Assembly: GCA_964449775.1 (NCBI GenBank)
Contig: CAYVBQ010000001.1
Coordinates: 62,001 to 126,000, forward strand
From: Fen-1258 sp964449775
GTDB lineage: Bacteria; Bacteroidota; Ignavibacteria; Ignavibacteriales; Melioribacteraceae
Reading direction: 5' to 3'
DNA length: 64,000 nucleotides
In this document: piece after piece, positions 23,198-32,140 of the stretch
Layout of the letters: every line of letters begins with the position of its first letter
Position numbering within the stretch: position 1 is the first letter of the stretch
Program-made: the position numbers and the translations under genes
The notes under the pieces: generated by a model
Database searches by the model: none
What the model saw: the letters and a program-made list of their open reading frames with translations, nothing else
What the model was told of the DNA's origin: nothing

Positions 23198-25687
23198 ATG
23201 GCACTTCTAAAAGCTCGCAGATCGAATGAATTAAAACCTGAAGATTTAAAATGGACTTGCGATGCAGATGTTTTTGATTTCGAAAACACAAAAAATGTAA
23301 GACCGATAGAAGGAATTGTTGGACAAGAACGCGCGTTGAAAGCATTACGTCTCGGTGTTGAATTAAAAAGTCCCGGTTATAATATTTTTATTACAGGTCT
23401 CTCGGGTACCGGAAAATTTACCGCGATCAAACAGATGCTGGAATCAATTACTCCGGATTGTTCCAGTCTTAACGATTACGCATATGTAAATAATTTTAAG
23501 GATGAAGACAGACCGATGCTGCTTCGCTTTCCAGCCGGACAAGCGAACAAATTCAAAACGGATTTATCGCGGGCAATTAAATTTTTACAGGAAAAAATTC
23601 CTCAGATACTTGCGGCGGAACCATTTGTTAAACAGAAAAAACGGGTTTTTGCAGAGTACGGAAAAATACAGCAGAAGATGATGGGTGCATTTGAAGAAAA
23701 ACTTAAAAAAGACAACTTCACTCTCGGACAGGTAAAAGTTGGTGAACTTGTTCGTCCGGAAATTATTCCTGTTATTGATAAACAACAGGTATTTGTTAAT
23801 CAACTCGATGAACTAATTCATTCTAATAAAATCACTCAACAAAAAGCGGAAGAGATTGTAACAAAATATTCGTCCTATCAGGATGAACTTCAAAGAGTTT
23901 TTAGAGAGAGTCTGAAACTAACACAGAATTATCAAGAAAAAGTTATGAAGATTGAGGGGGAGTTTGTTAATGAATTTATTGCACTAACGCTCGATGAACT
24001 GAAGAAAAAATATAAAATGCATTCGGTCAGAGAATATTTAAGCCAGGTTCACGAAAGCATTCTGTTAAATCTAGAAGTATTCAAGGGACAGAAGCCCGCG
24101 CGGGTAGAGGCTGATGGTGGAATTATAATTGACTACTTGAAAGAATATGAACTCAATATCATACTCGATAACTCTCGCACGAAAAAATGTCCGGTTATTG
24201 TTGAGACATCACCAACCTACAACAATCTCTTTGGCACAATTGAAAAATACAGCGACGGAAAAGGGGGATGGTACGCAGACTTCACAAAGATAAAAGCCGG
24301 TTCTCTGCTGCGTGCAAACGGAGGATATATTATAATCAACGCAATTGATGCCTTCGGCGAACCGGGTGTGTGGAAAACCTTAAAGCGTGTTTTGCTCTTC
24401 GGTCAATTGGAGATTCAAGATGTTGCTAACCTTTATCAATTATCTCCAAGCATATTAAAACCGGAACCGATTGACGTTGACACAAAAGTCATATTGATTG
24501 GAAACAGTTACATCTATTCGATCCTCTCTTCATATGAAGAGGACTTTAATAAAATTTTCAAGGTTAAAGCCGATTTCGATTATGAAATGAAACGAACCGA
24601 TTCAACAATGACAGAATACGCTAAGCTAATTAAGAAATTGATTGAAACGGAGAAACTTTTAGAATTTGACAAATCCGCAATTGCAAGAATTATAGAATAC
24701 GGCGCCCGTTATGCGGGAGAAAAAAACAAACTAACAACTCGGTTTGCATATATTGCCGATCTTGTCCGCGAAGCATGTTTTTGGGCACGTGATAACAAAC
24801 ATAAAATGGTTATGAGTAATCATGTTGATGATGCTTTCAATTCGTCAAAAGAACGGCATGGACTTTATGAATCGAAACTATCTGAAATGATAAATGACGG
24901 AACTATTCTAATTGATACCGAAGGCGCACGTGTGGGAACGATTAATGGTCTTGCGGTTTACGAGAGCGGTAAATATGCATTTGGTAAACCAACACGAATC
25001 ACTGCTTCGGTTGCACTTGGCAATGGAAATATAATTAACGTCGAGCGCGAATCCGGATTGAGCGGCAACACTCATAATAAAGGTGTACTAATAATTTCGG
25101 GTTACTTTAGAGAAACTTTCGGTTCACGCATACCACTTTCATTTACTGCCAGTTTAGTCTTTGAACAGGGTTACGGAATGATTGACGGTGACAGTGCATC
25201 AATTACAGAAATTTGTGCACTACTCTCGGCACTTTCAAATATTCCAATCAAACAATCTTTTGCCATTACGGGATCCGTGAATCAAAAGGGAGAGATTCAG
25301 CCTATCGGCGGAGTGAACGAAAAGATCGAAGGGTTTTTTGATGCTTGCAAATTGAAAGGATTGACAGGCGAACAAGGAGTAATAATTCCCGTGCAGAACG
25401 TGAAAGACTTAATGCTGAAAGACGAGATTGTTGATGCGGTGAAAAAAAATAAATTTCATTTGCATGCTGTAAGTAAAGTTGAAGAAGCGGCTGAGATATT
25501 AACCGGAGTTCGCGCCGGAAAAAAATTGAAGAATAGAAAGTACGAGCCAAATACTCTCTTTGGAGAAGTTGAAAAAGAACTAACAGTGATGAGAAAACGG
25601 CTAAAGCCGCCGGCATCCAAAAAGAATAGCATCAAAGAGAAAAAAACAAAAAAGAGTAAACCAAAAAGAATAAAACGGAAAAGGTAA
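23198..25687 (+). CDS. Lon-like ATP-dependent protease (AAA_32 type)
   Basis: An 829-residue Lon-family protease of the LonB-like/AAA_32 type, with an N-terminal ATPase carrying a long coiled insertion and a C-terminal Lon protease domain. The Walker A is FITGLSGTGKFTAIK near 64-78. The coiled region spans about 150-320. The proteolytic dyad is S666 in DGDSASITEI and K709 in GGVNEKIEG, with the 43-residue spacing of Lon. The C-terminal 25 residues are almost wholly lysine and arginine. I start it at 23198, where AGGAAATTATTT precedes ATG; a TTG at 23102 would add 32 residues unlike the family. It has no membrane segment or Lon substrate-binding N-domain. pyk overlaps its stop codon. Confidence 0.9.
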   Translation: MALLKARRSNELKPEDLKWTCDADVFDFENTKNVRPIEGIVGQERALKALRLGVELKSPGYNIFITGLSGTGKFTAIKQMLESITPDCSSLNDYAYVNNFKDEDRPMLLRFPAGQANKFKTDLSRAIKFLQEKIPQILAAEPFVKQKKRVFAEYGKIQQKMMGAFEEKLKKDNFTLGQVKVGELVRPEIIPVIDKQQVFVNQLDELIHSNKITQQKAEEIVTKYSSYQDELQRVFRESLKLTQNYQEKVMKIEGEFVNEFIALTLDELKKKYKMHSVREYLSQVHESILLNLEVFKGQKPARVEADGGIIIDYLKEYELNIILDNSRTKKCPVIVETSPTYNNLFGTIEKYSDGKGGWYADFTKIKAGSLLRANGGYIIINAIDAFGEPGVWKTLKRVLLFGQLEIQDVANLYQLSPSILKPEPIDVDTKVILIGNSYIYSILSSYEEDFNKIFKVKADFDYEMKRTDSTMTEYAKLIKKLIETEKLLEFDKSAIARIIEYGARYAGEKNKLTTRFAYIADLVREACFWARDNKHKMVMSNHVDDAFNSSKERHGLYESKLSEMINDGTILIDTEGARVGTINGLAVYESGKYAFGKPTRITASVALGNGNIINVERESGLSGNTHNKGVLIISGYFRETFGSRIPLSFTASLVFEQGYGMIDGDSASITEICALLSALSNIPIKQSFAITGSVNQKGEIQPIGGVNEKIEGFFDACKLKGLTGEQGVIIPVQNVKDLMLKDEIVDAVKKNKFHLHAVSKVEEAAEILTGVRAGKKLKNRKYEPNTLFGEVEKELTVMRKRLKPPASKKNSIKEKKTKKSKPKRIKRKR

Positions 25688-27111
25688 TGCCAAATTTTGC
25701 AAAGACTAAAATACTTGCCACAATCGGACCGGCAACAGATTCAAAAGAAAAACTAGAAGCATTGATTAATGCGGGATGTAATGCGTTCAGACTTAATTTC
25801 TCTCACGGTAATTTTGATTACTTCGAAAAAGTATTTCATTCTATAAATGATCTTTGTATCTCCAAATCTCTCCCTATTCCAATTCTTATCGATCTGCAAG
25901 GACCCAAAATTAGAATCGGAGAGCTTGAGAAACCGGAGATAGAATTAATTAATGGAAATCAAATTGAGATAACAATCGAAAAAGTGGTTGGTACAGCACA
26001 AAAAATTTCTACTTCATATTCACTTCTACCTGTTGATGCGGAAGTTGGAGATAGAATATTGATAGACGATGGCTTAATCAATTTGAAAGTCATCTCTAAA
26101 AGTAAAAACTCCGTTATGTGCGAAGTAGTTGACGGTGGAATGCTAAAGCCGAGAAAAGGAATGAATCTTCCCGGAATGAAACTTAGCACTCCATCTGTTA
26201 CCGAAACAGATCTACTCAATCTTGAGTTTGCATTAAAGCATCGTGCAGATTTTATCGCGCTCTCATTTGTTCGAAATGCTGGTGATATTATTCAACTAAG
26301 AAAATGGTTGAAAGAACGGGGTTACGATAAACCCATAATAGCAAAGATTGAAAAGCAGGAAGCTGTTTCTAATTTTGAGAGTATCCTTAATGCATCGGAT
26401 GGAATTATGATAGCCCGCGGCGATCTTGGTGTCGAGTTAAAACCTTACGATGTTCCAATCATTCAAAAAAGAATTATTAAAAGATGTAATGAATTGGGAA
26501 AACTTGTAATCACAGCTACACAAATGTTAGAATCAATGGTAAACAATCCCGTTCCCACACGCGCGGAAGCTTCCGATGTGGCAAATGCAGTTTGGGACGG
26601 TACCGATGTTGTAATGTTAAGCGCCGAAACTTCAGTTGGTAAATTTCCTGCGCAAGCTGTAAAGCTAATGCAGGAAATTATTCTCAACGCAGAACGCGCA
26701 TATGAATTTGATAGAGAAATTAATTTTGCCAAACCGGAATTCATAGAAGAAAATTTATTCGATTCCATGAACAAAGGAATCTGCTCCATAAGCAAACAGA
26801 TAAACGCAAAAGCTATAGTTGCATTTACGGCTAAAGGAAACACACCATACAGTCTTTCGAAGTTTAGACCGCAAGCAATGATAATAGCTGTTTCCGATAG
26901 CTTCGATACTATGAACAAACTCTCACTCAAATGGGGAGTACTTTCTCTGTATTGCGAAGATATCAGCGATAGGCACATTGCTGCAGAAATTGTTCGTAAA
27001 CAAATTCTCGATGATAAAATTGTTGAACCCGGGGATTTGATAATTTTTACAGAAGGCGGATTAAAAATTAAAAATACACGCGAGAACTGGGTACGCTTTG
27101 AAGTATTGTGA
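25687..27111 (+). CDS. pyk: pyruvate kinase
   Basis: Last enzyme of glycolysis; transfers phosphate from phosphoenolpyruvate to ADP. The 474-residue chain has TKILATIGPATDSKEKLEAL at 7-26, NAFRLNFSHGNFD (32-44), the active-site block DGIMIARGDLGVEL (about 238-251) and the helix TRAEASDVANAVWDGTDVVMLSAETSVGKFP (289-319), then a full C-terminal domain. Its ATG shares one base with the stop codon of the Lon-like gene (TAATG), so the two are translationally coupled, an unusual pairing. Confidence 0.97.
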   Translation: MPNFAKTKILATIGPATDSKEKLEALINAGCNAFRLNFSHGNFDYFEKVFHSINDLCISKSLPIPILIDLQGPKIRIGELEKPEIELINGNQIEITIEKVVGTAQKISTSYSLLPVDAEVGDRILIDDGLINLKVISKSKNSVMCEVVDGGMLKPRKGMNLPGMKLSTPSVTETDLLNLEFALKHRADFIALSFVRNAGDIIQLRKWLKERGYDKPIIAKIEKQEAVSNFESILNASDGIMIARGDLGVELKPYDVPIIQKRIIKRCNELGKLVITATQMLESMVNNPVPTRAEASDVANAVWDGTDVVMLSAETSVGKFPAQAVKLMQEIILNAERAYEFDREINFAKPEFIEENLFDSMNKGICSISKQINAKAIVAFTAKGNTPYSLSKFRPQAMIIAVSDSFDTMNKLSLKWGVLSLYCEDISDRHIAAEIVRKQILDDKIVEPGDLIIFTEGGLKIKNTRENWVRFEVL

Positions 27112-27194
27112 TAGATTACTTTTGAGTCACTCTAATAAGGTCGTTTCTGTTATTGTAAGAAATGTTCAGAAGAAATTGAGATTGTTGCAAAAGT

Positions 27195-27490
27195 CTTTTT
27201 CTTATCCCATAGGGATCACTATGTGAGTGTTGCTTTGTGAACTTAGTGTCTAAGTGGTTTTCTTTTCTCCATTGCGCCTTAGTTATTTTACCACTCAGAC
27301 ACTAAGGTTCACATAGACTTTTGAGACATCTCTGGTCGAAATAGCGAAACATATTGTTCAGAAGTCGAATATGTCATTCTGAGCGAGTTTACGAGCGAAG
27401 AATCTCACACTTAAATTTAGAATTAGTGCGATTAGTAGCATAGAGATTCTTCATTTCTCCGGCTAATGCCGGATTCATTCAGAATGACAA
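27195..27490. repeat. long inverted repeat plus TCATTCTGAG element
   Basis: The gap 27112..27501 holds two repeat types. First CTTATCCCATAGGGATCAC, GTGAACTTAGTGTCTAAGTGG, an AT-rich loop and the complement CCACTCAGACACTAAGGTTC, ending CTTTTGAGACATC. Second, TCATTCTGAGCGAG ... GAAGAATCTC ... AGATTCTTC ... CATTCAGAATGACA (27371..27488). Both recur elsewhere (31950..32115 and 28617..28726). No gene seen. Confidence 0.8.
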
Positions 27491-27501
27491 GTTGAAATTT
27501 T

Positions 27502-28533
27502 ATGAGTGAACAAATTGAAAAATATCATCTTGCAAAATGGTGGAAAGAAGCCAACAATGGAAAATTGCTCTGCACTCTTTGTCCACGCTACTGTACAATT
27601 GGTGAAGGGCAAGCAGGATTCTGTTACATCCGCCAAAACATTGATGGCAAACTATATTCAATCGGTTATGGAAGACCAACAGGTTTTGCAATTGACCCAA
27701 TCGAGAAGAAGCCGCTAAATCATTTTCTACCCGGTACCGAAATATTAAGTTTTGGAACTGCAGGATGCAATCTCGGCTGCAAGTTTTGTCAAAACTGGTC
27801 AACAAGCAAAGCAAAGATTGATAACGTTCGTTCCCTTGATGCCTCACCCGAAGATGTTATTCATCTTGCAAAGAAACATAGAACGCCATCAATTGGCTTT
27901 ACCTATAATGACCCTGTAATCTTTGGTGAATATGTTATTGATATCTCTAAACTCGCGCGAGAGGAAGGAATTAAATCCGTAATGGTAACCGCAGGTTATA
28001 TTGATAAGGATGCCCGGAAAGAAATTTACGAATATATTGATGCTGCCAATGTTGATCTTAAAGCTTTCACCGAAAATTTTTATGCTAAACTTACTTCATC
28101 TCATCTTGCCGATGTTTTGGACACACTTGTTTGGCTGAAAAGAGAAACTGATGTTTGGTTTGAGATCACCACGTTATTAATCCCGGATGAAAATGATTCC
28201 GAAGAAGAGATCAAACAAATGTGTGAATGGATTCTTCAAAATCTTGGTGATGATATTCCGCTTCACTTCACTGCGTTCCATCCCGATTTTAAAATGACCG
28301 ATAAATCCCCGACCTCAGGTTTAACGCTAACAAACGCCCGCCAAATTGCGCTCAATCTGGGAATAAAATATTGTTATGTTGGAAATGTACACGATTCTGT
28401 TGGACAAAATACATATTGCCCCAAATGTAATAAAACTCTCATTACACGTGATTGGCATTCGGTTTTGAGCAATAGGTTAGTTGGAAATAATTGTCCCTTT
28501 TGCGGTACAAGAATTTCCGGATTTTTTTTATAA
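27502..28533 (+). CDS. amrS: AmmeMemoRadiSam system radical SAM enzyme
   Basis: A 343-residue radical SAM enzyme close to pyruvate-formate-lyase activases. The radical SAM cluster motif is GTAGCNLGCKFCQNW (C89, C93, C96). Ahead of it is the family's own cysteine segment LCTLCPRYCTIGEGQAGFC (23-41), and the end has a zinc-ribbon-like part (CPKCNKTLITRDW... CPFCGTRISG). This matches AmrS of the AmmeMemoRadiSam set, in which it works with a Memo-like and an AMMECR1-like protein on an unknown substrate. Neither partner is adjacent here, although some bacteria keep them apart. The start at 27502 follows a repeat element directly, with no clear ribosome-binding site. Confidence 0.86.
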   Translation: MSEQIEKYHLAKWWKEANNGKLLCTLCPRYCTIGEGQAGFCYIRQNIDGKLYSIGYGRPTGFAIDPIEKKPLNHFLPGTEILSFGTAGCNLGCKFCQNWSTSKAKIDNVRSLDASPEDVIHLAKKHRTPSIGFTYNDPVIFGEYVIDISKLAREEGIKSVMVTAGYIDKDARKEIYEYIDAANVDLKAFTENFYAKLTSSHLADVLDTLVWLKRETDVWFEITTLLIPDENDSEEEIKQMCEWILQNLGDDIPLHFTAFHPDFKMTDKSPTSGLTLTNARQIALNLGIKYCYVGNVHDSVGQNTYCPKCNKTLITRDWHSVLSNRLVGNNCPFCGTRISGFFL

Positions 28534-28616
28534 AACTAATTTGTATAATGATTGTAAATTTATATATTAATAACAGTCATAATCAGTCGATTATGATAAT
28601 AAGTCAACTTACGCAA

Positions 28617-28726
28617 GCTGTCATTCTGAACGGAACGAAGTGGAGTGAAGAATCTCGGAATCGAGCAAAAAAGAAGTTTTTAGATTCTTCTCCCGATAAT
28701 CCACCGAAGGCGGAGGAGTCAGAATG
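28617..28726. repeat. TCATTCTGAA / TCAGAATG repeat, split by a transposon
   Basis: Palindromic unit: GTCATTCTGAACGGAACGAAG ... GAAGAATCTCGG ... AGATTCTTCTCCCGATAA ... GAGTCAGAATG. The closing half ends abruptly at 28726 and resumes after the transposon at 29107 (CAGAATGACAAA), so the repeat was present before the insertion. A short open frame 28491..28733 across it overlaps amrS and is not a gene. Confidence 0.85.
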
Positions 28727-29106
28727 GGTATAATAGTCAAAAAGTGTTGCTAAAATTACAGTAACCTATTATATCACAAATAATTACAAGGAGTAAACTT
28801 AAAACAAATGAGTTTCTGAATTATCTTTCATTTAATTTTTAGTTTTACTCCTTGCTTTTTCGTGGCGTCTTTATTTTATAACATATAATTTTTTAATGCA
28901 ACCACACAAAATATAATCATTAAAATAATGAAGATGACTTTCATCCTTATAACATGCTGTTAAAAGCAATGCGGAAAAACAACTTGAGAAAAACACTACA
29001 ATACTTTTTAAGTTGTTGAATAAATTATGATAGCTGTATAACAACTAAAATTGTTTTTGTAGTAATATTCAATGTTAAAACAGCAACACAAAATGACTAT
29101 TATACC
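28727..29106. mobile_element. 380-bp non-autonomous transposon (MITE)
   Basis: Both ends read GGTATAATAGTCA inward, followed by four mismatches and a shared GTGTTGCT, giving 25-base terminal inverted repeats. The seven bases CAGAATG flank it on both sides (28720..28726 and 29107..29113), a clean target duplication; removing the element and one copy restores the CAGAATGACAAA end of the surrounding repeat. Inside there is no open frame of useful length, only AT-rich DNA and a hairpin (AAGGAGTAAA near 28790, TTTACTCCTT near 28849, then a T-rich run). It must be moved by a transposase encoded elsewhere. One G more or less could be assigned to end or target. Confidence 0.85.
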
Positions 29107-29173
29107 CAGAATGACAAATAATAATGTTTTTGCGTAACATCAATAATTAATTAAACTCAGCCAGGAGTTAATT

Positions 29174-29731
29174 ATGAAAAAATTATTTACATCACTCGTC
29201 TTCAGTATGTTTATTCTTCTAGTCTCAATTTCATGTTCTGAAAATTCAGAGCAGCCAAGTTCACCATCAAATTCCAGCTCTTTGGCATTATCCAAAGACA
29301 GTGAAACGACAACAAGCGCTAATGGTAAACTTGGTATTGTAGGTAAATTATTCGATAGCAAGGAAGCAGACACAATTTTTGGGAAAGTGACTGAATCTCT
29401 TACAATTAGTGTAGATGATTTGAACGCGGCTTTGGATAAGGGAAATAATTATATCTTAATCACGATGAAAAATAAGCAAGTTGTCCTCCGCAATGAAAGT
29501 AAACAGTATCTTTCTAATGAACGTGTAGAACTTGGGAAAAATGAAACATTGTACATTTATAGTAAAAGCATGATAAAAGAATTATTAAAGGCAAAGAAAT
29601 CATCATTAAGCTTGGCAAAGAGCACCGCTGCTGAAGTAGCTGTGGAATTACGAGATGGGGTTTTAACATTAACTTATGCTGATGCAACGCTTGAGCTTGC
29701 ATTACCTTGTCCACCAACGTGTGCTAATTAA
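29174..29731 (+). CDS. putative lipoprotein of unknown function
   Basis: A 185-residue protein with a lipoprotein signal (MKKLFTSLVFSMFILLVSIS, lipobox cysteine at 21) and a serine/threonine-rich linker to about residue 50. The folded part (about 52-175) shows mixed strands and helices, for example ESLTISVDDLNAALDKGNNYI and VELRDGVLTLTYADATLELAL, and ends with a small cysteine pair CPPTC. I do not recognise the family. The start follows CCAGGAGTTAATT. It is followed after five bases by a membrane protein and then a histidine kinase, so it may take part in signal sensing. Confidence 0.7.
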   Translation: MKKLFTSLVFSMFILLVSISCSENSEQPSSPSNSSSLALSKDSETTTSANGKLGIVGKLFDSKEADTIFGKVTESLTISVDDLNAALDKGNNYILITMKNKQVVLRNESKQYLSNERVELGKNETLYIYSKSMIKELLKAKKSSLSLAKSTAAEVAVELRDGVLTLTYADATLELALPCPPTCAN

Positions 29732-29736
29732 AAATA

Positions 29737-30315
29737 ATGTCTACAATTACGTTATCTGAATTTCTAGTCTATTTCAGTATTCTCGTATGGTTGATACCAC
29801 CTTTTAGGCAATTAGGAAAAGATAAATTTTATTTTTTTTTAATTCTCGCTATAATGGATCCTATTGCGTTAATCTACTTGGAAATTTTTAAACATACGAT
29901 TTCCTTTAACTACTACATCTTAGGAATATATACATTATTAGCTAGCATTTTATGGAAAAAGAATTCAAGTAAGTTTAATTATTCGATTATCTTCGTTGGT
30001 TTGTGTCTAACACTATTATTATTAGTCCTTAACTTCAACATTAAAGAGAATTTAATTGTAGCATTACTAATTCAACTTGTCATTTTAATAATATTACTCA
30101 AAACATTTATTGTTGATTATGCTGTATACTCAAGATTTAACATATTCTATCTAATCCTGGTGTTCTATATACTAACATCTATTTCGAAATTTTCCATCGT
30201 TTTAATAGGTTTAGCTGATGCAACTGCTTTTTTTCATATTACAACAATTGCCCAAATCATCTTTGGATTCTACTTTTCGATCTACAGAGAAGATAAAACC
30301 GGAAACGCTGTTTAG
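29737..30315 (+). CDS. polytopic membrane protein, probable sensor partner
   Basis: A 192-residue protein made almost wholly of hydrophobic helices, about six or seven (for example LVYFSILVWLIPPF, YFFLILAIMDPIALIYL, SIIFVGLCLTLLLLVL, LIVALLIQLVILIILL, IFYLILVFYILTSI, IAQIIFGFYFSIY). Family not recognised. Its 3' end overlaps the 5' end of the histidine kinase frame. It could be the detached membrane sensor of that kinase, or the two may once have been a single gene. Confidence 0.7.
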   Translation: MSTITLSEFLVYFSILVWLIPPFRQLGKDKFYFFLILAIMDPIALIYLEIFKHTISFNYYILGIYTLLASILWKKNSSKFNYSIIFVGLCLTLLLLVLNFNIKENLIVALLIQLVILIILLKTFIVDYAVYSRFNIFYLILVFYILTSISKFSIVLIGLADATAFFHITTIAQIIFGFYFSIYREDKTGNAV

Positions 30316-31507
30316 TATAGAGAATCCAATTTTATTCTCTATTCTTGCGTTGACTTTTATCCTTGTGATAACGTTTATCTATTACCGCTATGTAATTATT
30401 CCGATGAAGAAGAAACATCTTGAAGAAGAGAAAAATATCCGCCTCGAGCAAGCTGAATTGATGGCTCTATTTGCAGAGCTCTCGCCCGATCCTATTTTTA
30501 GATTTGACATCGAGGGGAAAATTATTCTGGCAAACAACTCGGCACATAAGATTTTCCCTCACAAAAGACTTGTCGGAGAACAATCAAAAACAATCCTTCC
30601 ATTTCTTAACAGCTATGATATTAAAGAGATCATAGGACATGAAAAAGTAATCAGTTTTACAACTCCTTTGGATAATAAATACTTTCAATTCATCATCGAT
30701 GGAGTTAAGAAATTCAATGTCTGTCAGGTATATGGTCGTGATATAACTGAATTGAAAAATACCGAGAGAGATCTTAAAGAAGCTTTGATCAGGGCGGAAG
30801 ATGCAAAACGATTGAAGGAATTTTTTCTTGCACAGATTTCTCACGAAATTCGTTCTCCGTTAAATGTTATAGTTGGCTATTCCGATTTATTGGCAGATGA
30901 GTTACGAGATGAGAAAAAACCGGAATTTGGGAACATCCTCCGCTCGATGAAAAATAACAGCAAACGTTTATACAGGACTTTCGATTTATTACTCAACATG
31001 TCGCAACTTCAAACAGGTAAGTATGATGCCCGCTTTGAAAAAGTTGATCTCTACTCGCTGTTAAAAACTCTGCAAAATGAATTTGCTTCTATGGCTGAGG
31101 AGAAAAACCTCAGCTTAGAACTAACAAGTTCAATTACCGAAGAGGACACCGTCATTGTTGATCATTATTCCTTAGCTCAAATCTTTATCAACCTACTAGA
31201 TAACGCCATTAAGTACACAGACAAAGGTTGGATTAAAATCAACATCTATCGTGAGGGTTCAAACTATTGTGTGGATGTTTCTGATTCCGGGAAAGGAATG
31301 TCGAAAGAATATATCGAAAAACTATTTGTTCCTTTTACTCAGGAAGAGACGGGATACACCAGACGATATGAAGGCACCGGTTTAGGACTAGCGATGATTA
31401 AGAGTTTTTTGGATGTTAACAAAGCTAAAATTAAAATCAGAAGTGAAATAAATCACGGATCAACATTCACAGTAGTTTTAAGTGGAGATAAAAAATGGGG
31501 AATCTAA
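30218..31507 (+). CDS. sensor histidine kinase with PAS-like domain
   Basis: A kinase of up to 429 residues. One membrane helix (ILFSILALTFILVITFIYY) lies near 39-57, then a short coiled segment, a PAS-like domain (AELSPDPIFRFDIEGKIILANNSAHKIF, about 86-180) and the HisKA box FFLAQISHEIRSPLNVIVGYSD with phospho-acceptor H209. The ATPase domain has NLLDNAIKYTDKG, DSGKGMS and GTGLGLAMI. The start is uncertain: ATG 30218 overlaps the upstream gene by 98 bases, TTG 30263 by 53, and the next ATG would lose the membrane helix. It should phosphorylate the response regulator that overlaps its end. Confidence 0.85.
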   Translation: MQLLFFILQQLPKSSLDSTFRSTEKIKPETLFSIENPILFSILALTFILVITFIYYRYVIIPMKKKHLEEEKNIRLEQAELMALFAELSPDPIFRFDIEGKIILANNSAHKIFPHKRLVGEQSKTILPFLNSYDIKEIIGHEKVISFTTPLDNKYFQFIIDGVKKFNVCQVYGRDITELKNTERDLKEALIRAEDAKRLKEFFLAQISHEIRSPLNVIVGYSDLLADELRDEKKPEFGNILRSMKNNSKRLYRTFDLLLNMSQLQTGKYDARFEKVDLYSLLKTLQNEFASMAEEKNLSLELTSSITEEDTVIVDHYSLAQIFINLLDNAIKYTDKGWIKINIYREGSNYCVDVSDSGKGMSKEYIEKLFVPFTQEETGYTRRYEGTGLGLAMIKSFLDVNKAKIKIRSEINHGSTFTVVLSGDKKWGI

Positions 31508-31932
31508 CAGAAGCAAAACCCAAACTCCTAATTACAGAAGATGATTTTGAGAATCAGAAGTTTCTTCAACTTTTTCTCAACCGCTACTTTACGGTTGATA
31601 TCTGCGATTCCTCACTTACTTTTTATGAGTTATTAAGTAACGAAAAGTATGATATCATCTTGATGGATATTTCTATTAAAGGGGAAAAAAATGGCTTGGT
31701 ATTAACAAAGGAATTGAAGAACAATCCGAATTACTCCACTATTCCGATAATTTGCTATACGGCTCATGCATTCAATAAAGATAGGATTAACGCTCTTGAA
31801 GCAGGCTGTGATATATATTTGAGCAAGCCTACAGATATTCATACTCTCCTAAATACGCTTTTCGATTTACTAAGCGTGAAAGGAAAATTCTTGATGGGAT
31901 CAAACAGTTCTCAGAGTTTTGCTACAACATAA
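31495..31932 (+). CDS. single-domain response regulator
   Basis: A 145-residue receiver domain without an output domain. Acidic pocket ITEDD (13-17), phospho-acceptor aspartate in IILMDISIKGEKNG (about residue 58), threonine in CYTAHA and lysine in YLSKPTD. The start overlaps the kinase stop by 13 bases, so kinase and regulator are coupled. A lone receiver may act on another protein or feed a phosphorelay; no target is evident nearby. Confidence 0.9.
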   Translation: MGNLTEAKPKLLITEDDFENQKFLQLFLNRYFTVDICDSSLTFYELLSNEKYDIILMDISIKGEKNGLVLTKELKNNPNYSTIPIICYTAHAFNKDRINALEAGCDIYLSKPTDIHTLLNTLFDLLSVKGKFLMGSNSSQSFATT

Positions 31933-31949
31933 CAAAAAGAGAAACTGTT

Positions 31950-32115
31950 CCAAGAGACTTTGTGAACCTTGGTGTTCTTAGTGTCTTAGTGGTGCATGAT
32001 TTGTTTTTAATTCAGAACCAAAAGATAATTACCACGAAGTCACTAAGTTCACCAAGAAACACTCACATAGTGATCCCTACGGGATAAGAAATATTTACTT
32101 CTGAGACAGCCTCTC
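31950..32115. repeat. long inverted repeat (GTGAAC / GGGATAAG family)
   Basis: Contains CTTTGTGAACCTTGGTGTTC, CTTAGTGTCTTAGTGG, an AT-rich loop, ACCACGAAGTCACTAAGTTC, then CACTCACATAGTGATCCC and GGGATAAG, ending CTTCTGAGACAGCC. The last half is the reverse complement of 27200..27252. It fills the gap between the response regulator and ahcY. Confidence 0.8.
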
Positions 32116-32140
32116 CATTGTAGCTAACAAAAACCCTCTA

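Noticed and set aside
28491..28733. Open frame overlapping the end of amrS.
   Set aside because: Runs through a TCATTCTGAA repeat and ends a few bases inside the transposon; not a gene.
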